A DNA stretch of 64,000 bases, taken from assembly GCF_012689525.1 (NCBI RefSeq), contig NZ_CP051515.1, positions 2,418,001 through 2,482,000 on the forward strand, written 5' to 3'. Below, in pieces: positions 35,170-43,083 of the stretch. Each line of letters begins with the position of its first letter. Positions within the stretch are counted from its first letter, which is position 1. Position numbers and translations under genes: made by a program. Source of the stretch: Paraburkholderia aromaticivorans. GTDB taxonomy: Bacteria; Pseudomonadota; Gammaproteobacteria; Burkholderiales; Burkholderiaceae. The notes under the pieces were generated by a model. That model searched no databases and was not told the DNA's origin. It worked only from the letters and a program-made list of their open reading frames with translations.

Positions 35170-35492
35170 GATGTCTCCTGGCGCTCGACGGCGCAGATGT
35201 GGGATTGACCTGTCTGCAGTTCACCGACACCCGGACGTACGGAAGCCAGATGCGCGAAGCAGATCAGACTGCTCGACATCATGCCAATGTTAGTCACTTA
35301 ATGCAAATGTGTTCAAATTAACGTTTACGCGACCTCCTCGTGGGCCCTTTGTCGTGTCCTCGTTGCTTGCCTTTGGTTTGCCGTCCGTCATGGCTGCGCA
35401 CTTACGTTTCAGCATCGCAATGTGCCCGCTGCGGCCATAAGATCGGCCGCAAGACGGTCGCTGAAACTGCGGCGTGCGTGAGTATCAGGCGC
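35170..35492. other. 323-bp intergenic region
   Basis: Non-coding stretch between the amidohydrolase start and the 3' end of the TetR gene. It contains the dyad copy at 35289-35317 and an AT-rich stretch beside it; I see no other recognisable element or small gene. Confidence 0.55.
35289..35317 (+). promoter_or_regulatory. Island operator motif, site 6 (upstream of amidohydrolase 34087)
   Basis: Left half GTTAGTCAC (weak), 11-bp spacer ending TGCAAAT, right half GTGTTCAAA (strong). It lies 119 bp upstream of the amidohydrolase-FAH-HAD-thiolase operon. Confidence 0.6.
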
Positions 35493-36299
35493 TCACCGGC
35501 GCGCGCGCGTGACGCCGCCAAAGCGGATCGAATCGATAAGACGGCCGATACGGCGTTGCATCGCGCCCCGCTCGGATTCGCTCGACACGAGGTGTTCGCT
35601 CATGACGAACCGGATCAGCAGATCGCAGATCAGCTCGCGGTCGAGTTTGACACCCAGACGTTCGTCCCAGGCGTCGAATACCGGCGCCAGCAAGTCCTGA
35701 AAGCGCACCACAGCGTCGTGAAAGATGCGTTTGAAAAAGCGCAGCGCGAACTCTGGTGCCACCAGCAACATGCGCCGCGAATTGCCCGCATCGAGGTAGT
35801 CCTGCAGGTAGTTGATGACCACGTCGAAGCGCTCGTCCGGATCCTGATAGCGCACCAGCAGTTCAGCCAGCGTCTTATGGAAGTTCTCCCTCTTGTGGCG
35901 TGAAAACGCTTCGAGCAATTCGTCCTGCGAGGCGAAATAGCGGTAGAACGTGCCGCGCGATACGCCCGCGGTTTCGCACACTTCAAGAATCGAAATGCGG
36001 TCCGCGCCCGATTCCAGTACGACCTTTTCCGTGGCGTCAAAGATGTTGTCGATGGTCTGCTCGGAGCGGCGATTGCTGCGCCGGCGGCGCGGAGCCGCCG
36101 GTGCGGCAACGGCCCCGGCGGCAGGCGCAGCCGGCGCGCCTTGCACAGCAGGCGCGCGGCTCTTGCGTGCCTTCGGCGCGGGCGCCACCGACTGCGCCGC
36201 GCTCTTGCTGCTCTTCTCGGCGACGGCGCGTTTCTTCGCCGGCTGTTTGACAGCGACTTTTGACATGCCGGTTTTCAGTGAAGCGGTCTGTTTAGCCAT
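35493..36299 (-). CDS. TetR-family regulator with histone-like basic N-terminal tail
   Basis: 268 residues from ATG 36299. The first ~80 residues are Lys/Ala/Pro-rich with no predicted fold, resembling bacterial histone-H1-like tails, followed by basic RRRRSNRRS. The TetR HTH comes after: IFDATEKVVLESGADRISILEVCETAGVSRGTFYRYFASQDELL, read in parts from about residue 85. The rest is an ordinary TetR effector domain. It is divergent from the acyl-CoA synthetase at 36440; a perfect palindrome lies between. Acyl-CoA-responsive repression of the beta-oxidation genes would fit (as with FadR/PsrA/KstR), but is inferred. Confidence 0.85.
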   Translation of the reverse strand: MAKQTASLKTGMSKVAVKQPAKKRAVAEKSSKSAAQSVAPAPKARKSRAPAVQGAPAAPAAGAVAAPAAPRRRRSNRRSEQTIDNIFDATEKVVLESGADRISILEVCETAGVSRGTFYRYFASQDELLEAFSRHKRENFHKTLAELLVRYQDPDERFDVVINYLQDYLDAGNSRRMLLVAPEFALRFFKRIFHDAVVRFQDLLAPVFDAWDERLGVKLDRELICDLLIRFVMSEHLVSSESERGAMQRRIGRLIDSIRFGGVTRARR

Positions 36300-36364
36300 A
36301 AGTTGTTCAGTTTTCAGAAAAGTGTGCGGGTTTCCCCGCAGATCGGGATCGGAATACAAACACT

Positions 36365-36377
36365 AGAATTCAATTCT
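36365..36377. promoter_or_regulatory. Candidate TetR operator (perfect palindrome)
   Basis: AGAATT-C-AATTCT between the divergent TetR gene and the acyl-CoA synthetase. A TACAAACAC half-site like the island motif lies just left of it (36355-36363), without a matching right arm. Binding is inferred from symmetry and position. Confidence 0.45.
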
Positions 36378-36439
36378 GGGGTTAGAATTTGAGGGCGAGC
36401 TGCCCGGTTCATACCCGGTTCAATTTCAAAGAGGTTGAT

Positions 36440-38089
36440 ATGGCTGGTATGGGAAGAGCAGAGACGTGGTCGCTCGGCGAACAGGACACCGTTATCGCCG
36501 CACTCGAGCGCGCCGTCGCGGCGCATCCGGACCGGGTTCTGCTCGACTTTTCGGGCACGCTCTACACCTATGCGGACGTCGACCGTCTTTCCACGCGCCT
36601 TGCCCATTCGCTGGCGTCGCTCGGTATTCAGGCCGGGCAAACCGTCGTCACGATGCTCGACAACAATATCGACGCCGTGATCTCCTGGCTCGCGGTCAAC
36701 AAACTCTGTGCCGTCAGCGTGCCGATCAATACGGCATTGCGCGGCGAATTCCTGCGCCATCAGATCGCCGATGCCGGCGCGCCGCTCGTGATCTGCGAAG
36801 CCGATTATCTCGAGCGGGTTGCTGCAGTCGCGGCGCAATTGTCCGAAGTGAAACAGGTGCTGTATCGCAGTGCCGAAGCGAGCGCGGCGGCCGTGACGGC
36901 CACCACCTGCGGACCCTTGCCGCTTGCGCCGCTCGACGCCCACCGTGGCCATGACGACACACCGTTCGAGCGCAAACCGAATCCGTGGGACCTCGCCAGC
37001 CTGATTTATACGTCCGGCACCACCGGGCCGTCCAAGGGCTGCATGATCAGCTACAACTTCATGTGCAATCTGGCACGCCTGCAATTGCGCGCCGGCCCCG
37101 CGAGCGCCAACGACGTGACGATCACACCGCTGCCGCTCTTTCACATGAACGCGCTGGCGGTGGGCATTCTGTCGAACATCCTGGTGGGCGCGCGCGTGGC
37201 CATCATTCCGCGTTTCTCGGTGTCCAATTTCTGGCCCGAAGTGGAGCGCAGCGGCGCGACCATCGCTTCGATTCTCGGTGGCATGGGCGGCCTGCTCGCC
37301 AATGCGTCGGATCACGAGGCGGCAAAGCGCTGCTTCGGCCAGATTCATACGGTACGCGGCAATCCGTTCACTGAAGAAAACAAGCAGGTGTGGCGCGAGC
37401 GCTTCGGCGCCAAACAGGTGGGCGGCAACGGCTACGGCCTCACCGAAGCGTGTGTGATCACCTCGCTGCCGGGTGGCGACTACGCGGCGCCCGGATCGTC
37501 CGGCAAGCGCATTGCCGACTTCGACGTGCGGATCGTCGACGATCTCGATCGCGAACTGCCAGCCAATACGCCGGGCGAAATCGTTTGCCGTCCGCTGCGA
37601 CCGGACGTCATGTTCATGGGCTACTGGCGCCGTCCCGAGGAGACGCTGAAGCTGATGCGCAACATGTGGTTCCATACCGGAGATATAGGCAAGTTCGACG
37701 ACGATGGATTCTTCTATTTCGTAGACCGCAAAAAAGACTATTTGCGCCGCCGCGGCGAAAATATTTCCAGCTTCGAGATGGAATCGGCCTTTGCACGCCA
37801 CCCCGATATCGCCGAGGTCGCGGTCCATGCCGTGCCATCGGATAAAGGCGAGGACGATGTCAAAGTCACCGCCATTCTGAATCCGGGTGCCGCGCTAACC
37901 GCCGAAACCCTGTTCCACTGGGCCACCGACGCCGTTCCATATTACGCCCTGCCGCGCTACATCGAGTTTCGCGCGACCCTACCGAAAAACCCGCAAGGCC
38001 GCATTCTGAAGTACCAGCTGCGCGATGAGGGTAAGACGGCTTCCACCTGGGATATCGAGGCGACCGACATCAAGGTGGCCAAACGCTGA
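36440..38089 (+). CDS. Acyl-CoA synthetase (CaiC-like AMP-forming CoA ligase)
   Basis: 549 residues from ATG 36440. It converts a carboxylic acid to its CoA thioester with ATP. ANL motifs are complete: LIYTSGTTGPSKGCMISY (about residues 190-207), GNGYGLTEA, the hinge block YFVDRKKDYLRRRGENIS and the C-terminal catalytic Lys in NPQGRILKYQLR. No membrane segment. As the only AMP-forming CoA ligase in the window it is a good candidate to activate the diterpenoid carboxyl or a ring-cleavage acid; the dit clusters contain such a ligase (ditJ as I recall). Divergent from a TetR gene, terminator downstream. Confidence 0.92.
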   Translation: MAGMGRAETWSLGEQDTVIAALERAVAAHPDRVLLDFSGTLYTYADVDRLSTRLAHSLASLGIQAGQTVVTMLDNNIDAVISWLAVNKLCAVSVPINTALRGEFLRHQIADAGAPLVICEADYLERVAAVAAQLSEVKQVLYRSAEASAAAVTATTCGPLPLAPLDAHRGHDDTPFERKPNPWDLASLIYTSGTTGPSKGCMISYNFMCNLARLQLRAGPASANDVTITPLPLFHMNALAVGILSNILVGARVAIIPRFSVSNFWPEVERSGATIASILGGMGGLLANASDHEAAKRCFGQIHTVRGNPFTEENKQVWRERFGAKQVGGNGYGLTEACVITSLPGGDYAAPGSSGKRIADFDVRIVDDLDRELPANTPGEIVCRPLRPDVMFMGYWRRPEETLKLMRNMWFHTGDIGKFDDDGFFYFVDRKKDYLRRRGENISSFEMESAFARHPDIAEVAVHAVPSDKGEDDVKVTAILNPGAALTAETLFHWATDAVPYYALPRYIEFRATLPKNPQGRILKYQLRDEGKTASTWDIEATDIKVAKR

Positions 38090-38117
38090 CCGTGGTTTGT
38101 TTGGTTAGTGACTAGCC

Positions 38118-38144
38118 GTAAAGGGGCCCGCGGGGCCCCTTTAC
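38118..38144. terminator. Strong hairpin between convergent genes
   Basis: 12-bp perfect stem GTAAAGGGGCCC / GGGCCCCTTTAC with a 3-base loop, between the CoA ligase (ends 38089) and the convergent SDR (ends 38193). It probably terminates both, although the T-run is short. Confidence 0.65.
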
Positions 38145-38192
38145 TTCATCTACGATCCGCTTTCGTACTCGGCCGCGTGCCCGTTGAATCGT

Positions 38193-38993
38193 TCAGTACT
38201 CGCGCACAGGCACATTGGCCGGCCGCGAGTTGTAGCCTGGCAGATGCAGCCCACCGTCCACGTGCAGCGTTTCGCCAGTGATGAAGCGCGACATCTCCGA
38301 CGCAAGAAACACCGCTGCCGGTCCGATATCCTCTTCCGGATCGCCGCAACGGCCAAGCGGACGCGCCGCAGCCGAACGTTCGGCAAAGCCGGGGTTCTCC
38401 TCGGCCAGCTTGAAGAAGGTCGCGCCCATTGCGGTCGGCGCGATCGCGTTCACGGTGATATTGAAGCGCCCCCACTCCGAAGCCGCACTACGCGTCAACC
38501 CGACGATGCCCGACTTGGCGGTATTGTAATCGGCATGCAGCCACGCGCCGGTCTCAGTGTCGATCGAATAGAAGTTGACGATGCGGCCCCAGCGGCGCTC
38601 ACGCATAGGCGGCATGACCGCACGCATCGCCCACCAGGTGGCCCATAGCGACGAGGTCAGGGTCTGCTGCAACATCTCGTCGGTCTTGTCTTCGAACAGC
38701 ACGTTGGGCGTTGGAATAAAGGCGTTGTTCACGAGAATGTCGATGCTGCCGAAGTGCGCTACCGTGCTCTGCACGGCGGCCTCTATTGAAGCCTTGCTCG
38801 TCACGTCGGTCTTGACGAACAGCGCACGACCGCCGAGTTCCTTGATTTCGCGTTCAACCTGCAAGCCGGTCTTCTCGTCGATCTCGGCGATCACCACGGC
38901 CGCGCCTTGCCGCGCAAATGCCCGCGCAACGCCGCGGCCGATGCCGCCGCCGGCACCTGTGACGAGACTCACCCTCTCCCTAAGCAAAGCCAT
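38193..38993 (-). CDS. Short-chain dehydrogenase/reductase
   Basis: 266 residues from ATG 38993, with a GAGG site 7 bases upstream. TGAGGGIGRG cofactor motif, NNAF at the NNAG position, an unusual Ser region NFYSIDTETGAW and an intact YNTAK catalytic motif. The C-terminus has ITGETLHVDGGLHLPG. The start lies only 17 bp from the island operator copy at 39011-39039, so expression is probably tied to the pathway. A hydroxy- to oxo-diterpenoid oxidation (such as the 7-position) would suit, but nothing in the sequence proves the substrate. Confidence 0.88.
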   Translation of the reverse strand: MALLRERVSLVTGAGGGIGRGVARAFARQGAAVVIAEIDEKTGLQVEREIKELGGRALFVKTDVTSKASIEAAVQSTVAHFGSIDILVNNAFIPTPNVLFEDKTDEMLQQTLTSSLWATWWAMRAVMPPMRERRWGRIVNFYSIDTETGAWLHADYNTAKSGIVGLTRSAASEWGRFNITVNAIAPTAMGATFFKLAEENPGFAERSAAARPLGRCGDPEEDIGPAAVFLASEMSRFITGETLHVDGGLHLPGYNSRPANVPVREY

Positions 38994-39010
38994 GCCGACG
39001 CCTCTTGTTT

Positions 39011-39039
39011 GTTGAACACAATTTGCTATATCGTACACT
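39011..39039 (-). promoter_or_regulatory. Island operator motif, site 7 (SDR/DUF2889 spacer)
   Basis: On the minus strand: right half GTGTTCAAC preceded by GCAAATT in the spacer; the other arm is poor. It lies between the SDR (start 38993) and the DUF2889-like gene (start 39122). Confidence 0.5.
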
Positions 39040-39055
39040 TTAAGAATAAAAGTGT
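39035..39055. promoter_or_regulatory. Second inverted repeat in SDR/DUF2889 spacer
   Basis: Perfect 7-bp arms ACACTTT / AAAGTGT around a 7-bp AT-rich centre. It partly overlaps the weak arm of the operator copy at 39011-39039, suggesting either a variant site or a second regulator. Confidence 0.4.
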
Positions 39056-39121
39056 CAGTATTTTGCAGGTCGAAATCGAGCTTCACTGCTGTTATCTACG
39101 CTGTTTTCGAGGGCTTTCTTC

Positions 39122-39856
39122 ATGTTCAGGCGCCGCATCGTCATCCGCAGTCGCACCGAGACGTCACAGCGCATCACGCGCGCGGCACTCGAAGACGACT
39201 TTCATCACTTCCGTGTCGAAGTCGCGAGCGCGCATGGACAGGTGAGTTCCATCGAGGCCGCAGCGCCGCGCCGTCCCTATACACTGTGCGCGCAAGCCGC
39301 TGAACGATTGCAGGCGCTGGTCGGCATGGCACTCACGCAAACGGCCCACGAAGTGACTCGCATCACGGACGCCAGCGAACAATGCACGCATCTGTTCGAA
39401 CTTTCCGGCCTGGCGATCGCCGCGGCTGCGCGCGGTACGCTGCGGCGTCAATACGACATCGAGGTGCCGATGCGGGTAAACGATCGCACCCATTCCAGGC
39501 TCGCGCGCGACGGCGTCACGTTACTCGAATGGAATGTTCTGGGCACGGTGATTCAGGGACCGCCGCCGTATGCCGGCATCGATCTGTATCACGGTATGGC
39601 ACGCTGGGCGCTGACAACGCTATCGAGTGAGGAGGCCGAGGCGGCACTGGTGCTCAGACGCGCGACGGGCATCGCCAAAGGGCGTGGCATGAACCTCGAC
39701 GCTCAGGTGCATGCGCGCCCCAGCGGTAACTGTTTTGCACAGCAGCCGGTGCGAGCCGACCAGGCGATTCGTATAGTCGGTTCCACGCTCGACTTTGCGA
39801 CTCGCCCCGCCGACCTGTGCGCCCACGACGAAGCGTGGCTAGGCTTCGACGAATGA
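39122..39856 (+). CDS. DUF2889-like protein of unknown function
   Basis: 244 residues. The central ITDASEQCTHLFELSGLAIAAAAR resembles the Cys-Thr-His-Leu block of DUF2889 proteins, and the N-terminus begins with the basic strand FRRRIVIRSRTE. No signal peptide, membrane helix or cofactor motif is visible. DUF2889 genes often sit beside catabolic clusters for hydrophobic compounds. It is transcribed away from the SDR at 38193, with two dyads between them, and is convergent with the dioxygenase operon. I cannot assign a reaction. Confidence 0.75.
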   Translation: MFRRRIVIRSRTETSQRITRAALEDDFHHFRVEVASAHGQVSSIEAAAPRRPYTLCAQAAERLQALVGMALTQTAHEVTRITDASEQCTHLFELSGLAIAAAARGTLRRQYDIEVPMRVNDRTHSRLARDGVTLLEWNVLGTVIQGPPPYAGIDLYHGMARWALTTLSSEEAEAALVLRRATGIAKGRGMNLDAQVHARPSGNCFAQQPVRADQAIRIVGSTLDFATRPADLCAHDEAWLGFDE

Positions 39857-39877
39857 GCCACTAAAAATCGCAGACCA

Positions 39878-39906
39878 TAAAAAAGCCCCCTTAAAAAACA
39901 GGGGGC
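39878..39906 (-). terminator. Rho-independent terminator of the dioxygenase operon
   Basis: Read on the minus strand: 6-bp GC stem GCCCCC / GGGGGC with a 10-base loop, followed by a run of six T. It lies 40 bp beyond the ditA2-like stop; the plus direction also meets it. Confidence 0.8.
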
Positions 39907-39945
39907 AACTTCCTTGGCTCGCGAAGCCTCAAGAAACCACGGCGA

Positions 39946-40512
39946 CTAAAGAAAGATCGCCAGATTCGGTGTGCCGAGCACGGCCTGGTCGAGAATGATC
40001 TCGCGGCGCGCCAGCTTGAACGTATCGCCGCTGCGGCGCAGTACGTCATGGCGCTCGCCGCTGATCAGATCCAGTTCATCGAAGTTGAAACGGCTGCGCG
40101 TGACCAGCAGATTGCTGCGCACCACATATTCGCCGGCCGCATCGCCCTCATATACCAGCACGTTGGTCACGAGCCGGCGCGTGCGCGACGGCGGGTCTTC
40201 GGCCCAGGCGCTCTTGGTGCCCGTGAGACGCATGATGCGGCCCATGATCGAACGATAGTTGTCGTGATAGTGCTGCATCGTCCGAATCACCGACGACGCG
40301 TGCTGCGCATACGGCCGCGTTTGCCGCAGCGGCGCCGCGTAGACGAGATCGGTGGCGAGCGTCGCGCCCCATTCTTCCAGACGAATCTCGTCGAGCAGCA
40401 CCGCCTCGTCGTACAGGAACTCGACCACCGCGTTATATACGGCTGAACCGAGCGGCACGCGAGCGCGTTGCGGCGCTGCCGCCTGGTCTACAGCTTCTTT
40501 TACTTCGCTCAT
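39946..40512 (-). CDS. ditA2: Ring-hydroxylating dioxygenase beta subunit (DitA2-like)
   Basis: 188 residues from ATG 40512 (GGAG site; a GTG one codon earlier is possible). The NTF2-like fold of small beta subunits is clear from YNAVVEFLYDEAVLLDEIRLEEW at the N-terminus and RSRFNFDELDLISGERHDVLRRSGD, split by strand, near the C-terminus. It has a structural role in an alpha3beta3 hexamer with the gene product upstream. It starts 40 bp after the alpha-subunit stop. The dit symbol is given by context. Confidence 0.87.
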   Translation of the reverse strand: MSEVKEAVDQAAAPQRARVPLGSAVYNAVVEFLYDEAVLLDEIRLEEWGATLATDLVYAAPLRQTRPYAQHASSVIRTMQHYHDNYRSIMGRIMRLTGTKSAWAEDPPSRTRRLVTNVLVYEGDAAGEYVVRSNLLVTRSRFNFDELDLISGERHDVLRRSGDTFKLARREIILDQAVLGTPNLAIFL

Positions 40513-40552
40513 CACACTGTCTCCTTGAATGGCTTTGATTGGCGCGCGGCGC

Positions 40553-41944
40553 TCAACTTTCCGAGGTCATCAGTTCGCGCCAGTGCAGCCACCAGTGCCA
40601 TTGCGTGTCGTCCTTCGTGAAGCCTTCGTTGACGATGCCCGGGCCCGGCCAGCCCGCGGGCGCGCCGGTTTCGTAGATCGCCTGATACTTGAGCGTCTGC
40701 TTCTTGCCCTGCGCGCCCTTCGCGGCGAGCGTCATGTGCGGCCATGTGTCGGAGTCGTCCTGTTCGACCATGCCCGACGTGCCGAACAACTGGATGGTTT
40801 GCTTGAGCATCTGCTCGCGCACCTCCGGCGGACAGTCTTTTTCCGCGAAGATCCAGTTGACGAATTCGAGCTTGTCCGGCCCGCGCGGAATATAGGCGTG
40901 CAGCGTGATCGAGCCGATCACCGAACCGTCGGCCTGCGGAATATAGAGGAAGCCGAACAACACGTTCGGGAACATGCCGCCCACTTGCGGCGGCATCGAG
41001 GTCTGTACCTGTAATTGGCCTTCGTTCAGATTGCGCTTGAGCTGGCTGACCATTTCCTTTGTCATGCCCGCGGGCGGCAGCACGTCGAGCTTCTGTTCGA
41101 CCGTCAACTTATCCGGGTCGAGCCCAGTGAGACGACGAATCTTGCGGCCGAGGTCGATGCAACGCAGCGCGTGTCCGTGTGGCGAGCTGATTTCGACGCC
41201 ATACATCTCCGGGCTCAGATCGCCGCCCTTTTCGTCCTTCTTCGAATACGCGCCCACTTCGCCGAGCCAGCGATGCAAGGTCAGCGTGTGATAACCGTCG
41301 CCCGACGACTGTTCGCCCGCCGCCTTCCAGTTGGCTCGCACAATGAAGCGCTGCGGCGGCCCGAGCACTTCGATGCCCTTGTCGCTGCGTTTGAACAGCA
41401 TGTCGTAATACCACTTGGCATCGCCGAGAAATTCCTCGAACGACGGGCCATTCAGATTCCAGGTCGCGAAGATCAACCCACCGTACAGCGTCATTCGCGC
41501 CTTTTTCAGCGAGAGTTCGTCTTTAGTACGAATCTTGCCGTGCATGCATTCTTTCTCGACCGGCGCGCCGAGGAACTGGCCGTTCGGACGAAACGCCCAA
41601 CCGTGGTAAATGCAGGTATGGATCTGCGTATTGCCAGCGTCCAGCGTGGAGACGCGCATGCCGCGGTGCGAGCAGACATTCAGCATGACGTGAATCTCGC
41701 CCGACTTGTCCCGCGTGACCAGCACCGAGTCCGACCCCATGTCGCGAACCATGAAGTCGCCAGAGTTCGGAATTTCGCTTTCATGGCCGAGCAACAGCCA
41801 CGTCTTGCCGAAAATCCGCTCCATCTCCAGTTCGTACAGTTCGGGGTCCGAGAGCGTGCGCATTTGCACCTCCCGCGTTTCGACGTTCACCAGATCAGCG
41901 ACCTTGATGCCGTCCGCCAGTGTGGGACTGGTCTGCGTCAACAT
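40553..41944 (-). CDS. ditA1: Ring-hydroxylating dioxygenase alpha subunit (DitA1-like)
   Basis: 463 residues. It inserts both atoms of O2 into an aromatic ring to give a cis-dihydrodiol. The Rieske [2Fe-2S] ligands are Cys91/His93 (CSHRG) and Cys111/His114 (CIYHGW). The mononuclear iron site is GDGYHTLTLH with bridging Asp216 and His219/His224, and an acidic EQDDSDTW block follows where the third ligand is expected. Complete and of usual length. With ditA2 it forms the terminal oxygenase; the electron donor is likely the ferredoxin at 10647. The abietane pathway uses such an enzyme on the 7-oxo or dehydroabietane aromatic ring. Confidence 0.92.
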   Translation of the reverse strand: MLTQTSPTLADGIKVADLVNVETREVQMRTLSDPELYELEMERIFGKTWLLLGHESEIPNSGDFMVRDMGSDSVLVTRDKSGEIHVMLNVCSHRGMRVSTLDAGNTQIHTCIYHGWAFRPNGQFLGAPVEKECMHGKIRTKDELSLKKARMTLYGGLIFATWNLNGPSFEEFLGDAKWYYDMLFKRSDKGIEVLGPPQRFIVRANWKAAGEQSSGDGYHTLTLHRWLGEVGAYSKKDEKGGDLSPEMYGVEISSPHGHALRCIDLGRKIRRLTGLDPDKLTVEQKLDVLPPAGMTKEMVSQLKRNLNEGQLQVQTSMPPQVGGMFPNVLFGFLYIPQADGSVIGSITLHAYIPRGPDKLEFVNWIFAEKDCPPEVREQMLKQTIQLFGTSGMVEQDDSDTWPHMTLAAKGAQGKKQTLKYQAIYETGAPAGWPGPGIVNEGFTKDDTQWHWWLHWRELMTSES

Positions 41945-41986
41945 GCTTGTCTCCTTGACTTACCCTTCGTGGGGTTGAATTGTTAA

Positions 41987-42015
41987 TATAAACACTTTTA
42001 CGATCTGTGTACATA
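41987..42015 (-). promoter_or_regulatory. Island operator motif, site 8 (dioxygenase promoter)
   Basis: Left half TATAAACAC, 11-bp spacer, right half GTGTACATA; arms match at 7 of 9 positions. It ends 42 bp upstream of the ditA1-like start codon. One of the two best copies after 27332-27360. Confidence 0.7.
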
Positions 42016-42046
42016 TTTTGAGTTTTTGCTCCGGATAATCCCCTAG

Positions 42047-42083
42047 GGGTGCGAAGCGGGCACGTTCATGCCTGCCCGCACCC
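42047..42083. terminator. Imperfect hairpin upstream of dioxygenase promoter
   Basis: GGGTGCG / CGCACCC outer stem with a partly paired interior, between the dehydrogenase stop (42121, minus) and the dioxygenase promoter. It may insulate the two minus-strand units. Confidence 0.4.
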
Positions 42084-42120
42084 GGTTTTCCCCACGAGGC
42101 AGCAAACCATGTCGTTAAGT

Positions 42121-43038
42121 TCAGGAAGCGGTCCAGCCCTTCGGCACGCGCGCCCTGTCGATCTTCGCCAGATCGCAGATCGCGTCGGCGATGCCGGAAA
42201 AATCGATGCGGCCATACTCGCTGGCCCGGGCCAGACTGAACGACTCGAACACGGCCGCCGCCACCGGCATCGGCACTTTCGCCGCGTGCGCGGCGCCCAG
42301 CACCAGCGCCATGTCCTTGTGCGCGAGGTCGATCGTGAAGCCCGGCGTGGTGTCGCCCGCGAGCACCTTGTTGGGGAAGTTCATCCGCAGTTGGCCATTG
42401 CTCGCCGAGGTGCCGTAGAGCACCTGCAAAGTCTTCGTGATGTCGAGGCCGAAGCGTTGCGACAAAGCAAGCGCCTCCGCGTTCACCTGGCACAGCGTAA
42501 CGGCCACGTAGTTGTTGACCAGCTTGGTGCGCCCACCGGTGCCGACGGCGCCGCAGTGATAGACGGTGGTGCCCATCGCGTCGAGCAAGGGTTTGACGCG
42601 GGCGAAATCCGCGTCGCTCGCCCCTACCATGAAGAGCGATTCCCCGCGGTCCGCATGCTCGGCGAGACGGCCCACCGGTGCGTCGACCACCGAGAGACCA
42701 TGCTCGCGCGCTCGCGCTTCCAGGCGGTCGGTGGCGAGCGGATCGATTGTGCTCATGTCGAGCAATACGCTGCCGCGCGCGGCGTTGGCAAAGATGCCGT
42801 CCGTGCCCAGCGCAACCTGCTCCACTTCCACCGAACTCGGCAGCATTGTCACGACGATCGAACAATCGCGTGCGATCTGCGCGACACTCTCGCCGGCCCG
42901 CGCACCCAACTCCACCAGTTCCGCCACGGCTGCACGGTTCAAATCCATCACGACCAACTCGAAGCCCTGCTTGCGCAGATTGGCCGCCATCGGCTTGCCC
43001 ATGCGGCCGAGGCCGATAAATCCGATCTTTTCCATCAT
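42121..43038 (-). CDS. 3-hydroxyisobutyrate dehydrogenase-family oxidoreductase
   Basis: 305 residues. N-terminal NAD(P) motif GFIGLGRMGKPMAANL and the DAPVGRLAEHADRGE substrate loop (the family's DAPVSGG block, here altered), with the catalytic Lys in GGRTKLVNNYVAV. It oxidises beta-hydroxy acids to semialdehydes. It lies 45 bp after an aldehyde dehydrogenase, forming a two-gene unit that could convert a hydroxy acid to semialdehyde to acid (or acyl-CoA). Divergent LysR gene beyond. The altered SGG loop means the substrate may differ from 3-hydroxyisobutyrate. Confidence 0.88.
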   Translation of the reverse strand: MMEKIGFIGLGRMGKPMAANLRKQGFELVVMDLNRAAVAELVELGARAGESVAQIARDCSIVVTMLPSSVEVEQVALGTDGIFANAARGSVLLDMSTIDPLATDRLEARAREHGLSVVDAPVGRLAEHADRGESLFMVGASDADFARVKPLLDAMGTTVYHCGAVGTGGRTKLVNNYVAVTLCQVNAEALALSQRFGLDITKTLQVLYGTSASNGQLRMNFPNKVLAGDTTPGFTIDLAHKDMALVLGAAHAAKVPMPVAAAVFESFSLARASEYGRIDFSGIADAICDLAKIDRARVPKGWTAS

Positions 43039-43083
43039 TCAGGTCCTGTTGTCGTCCATCGTTGTCCGAGTTGCCGGGCCGGT

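Noticed and set aside
36314..37828. 504-codon minus-strand frame opposite the acyl-CoA synthetase
   Set aside because: Antisense of a complete CoA-ligase with all motifs on the plus strand.
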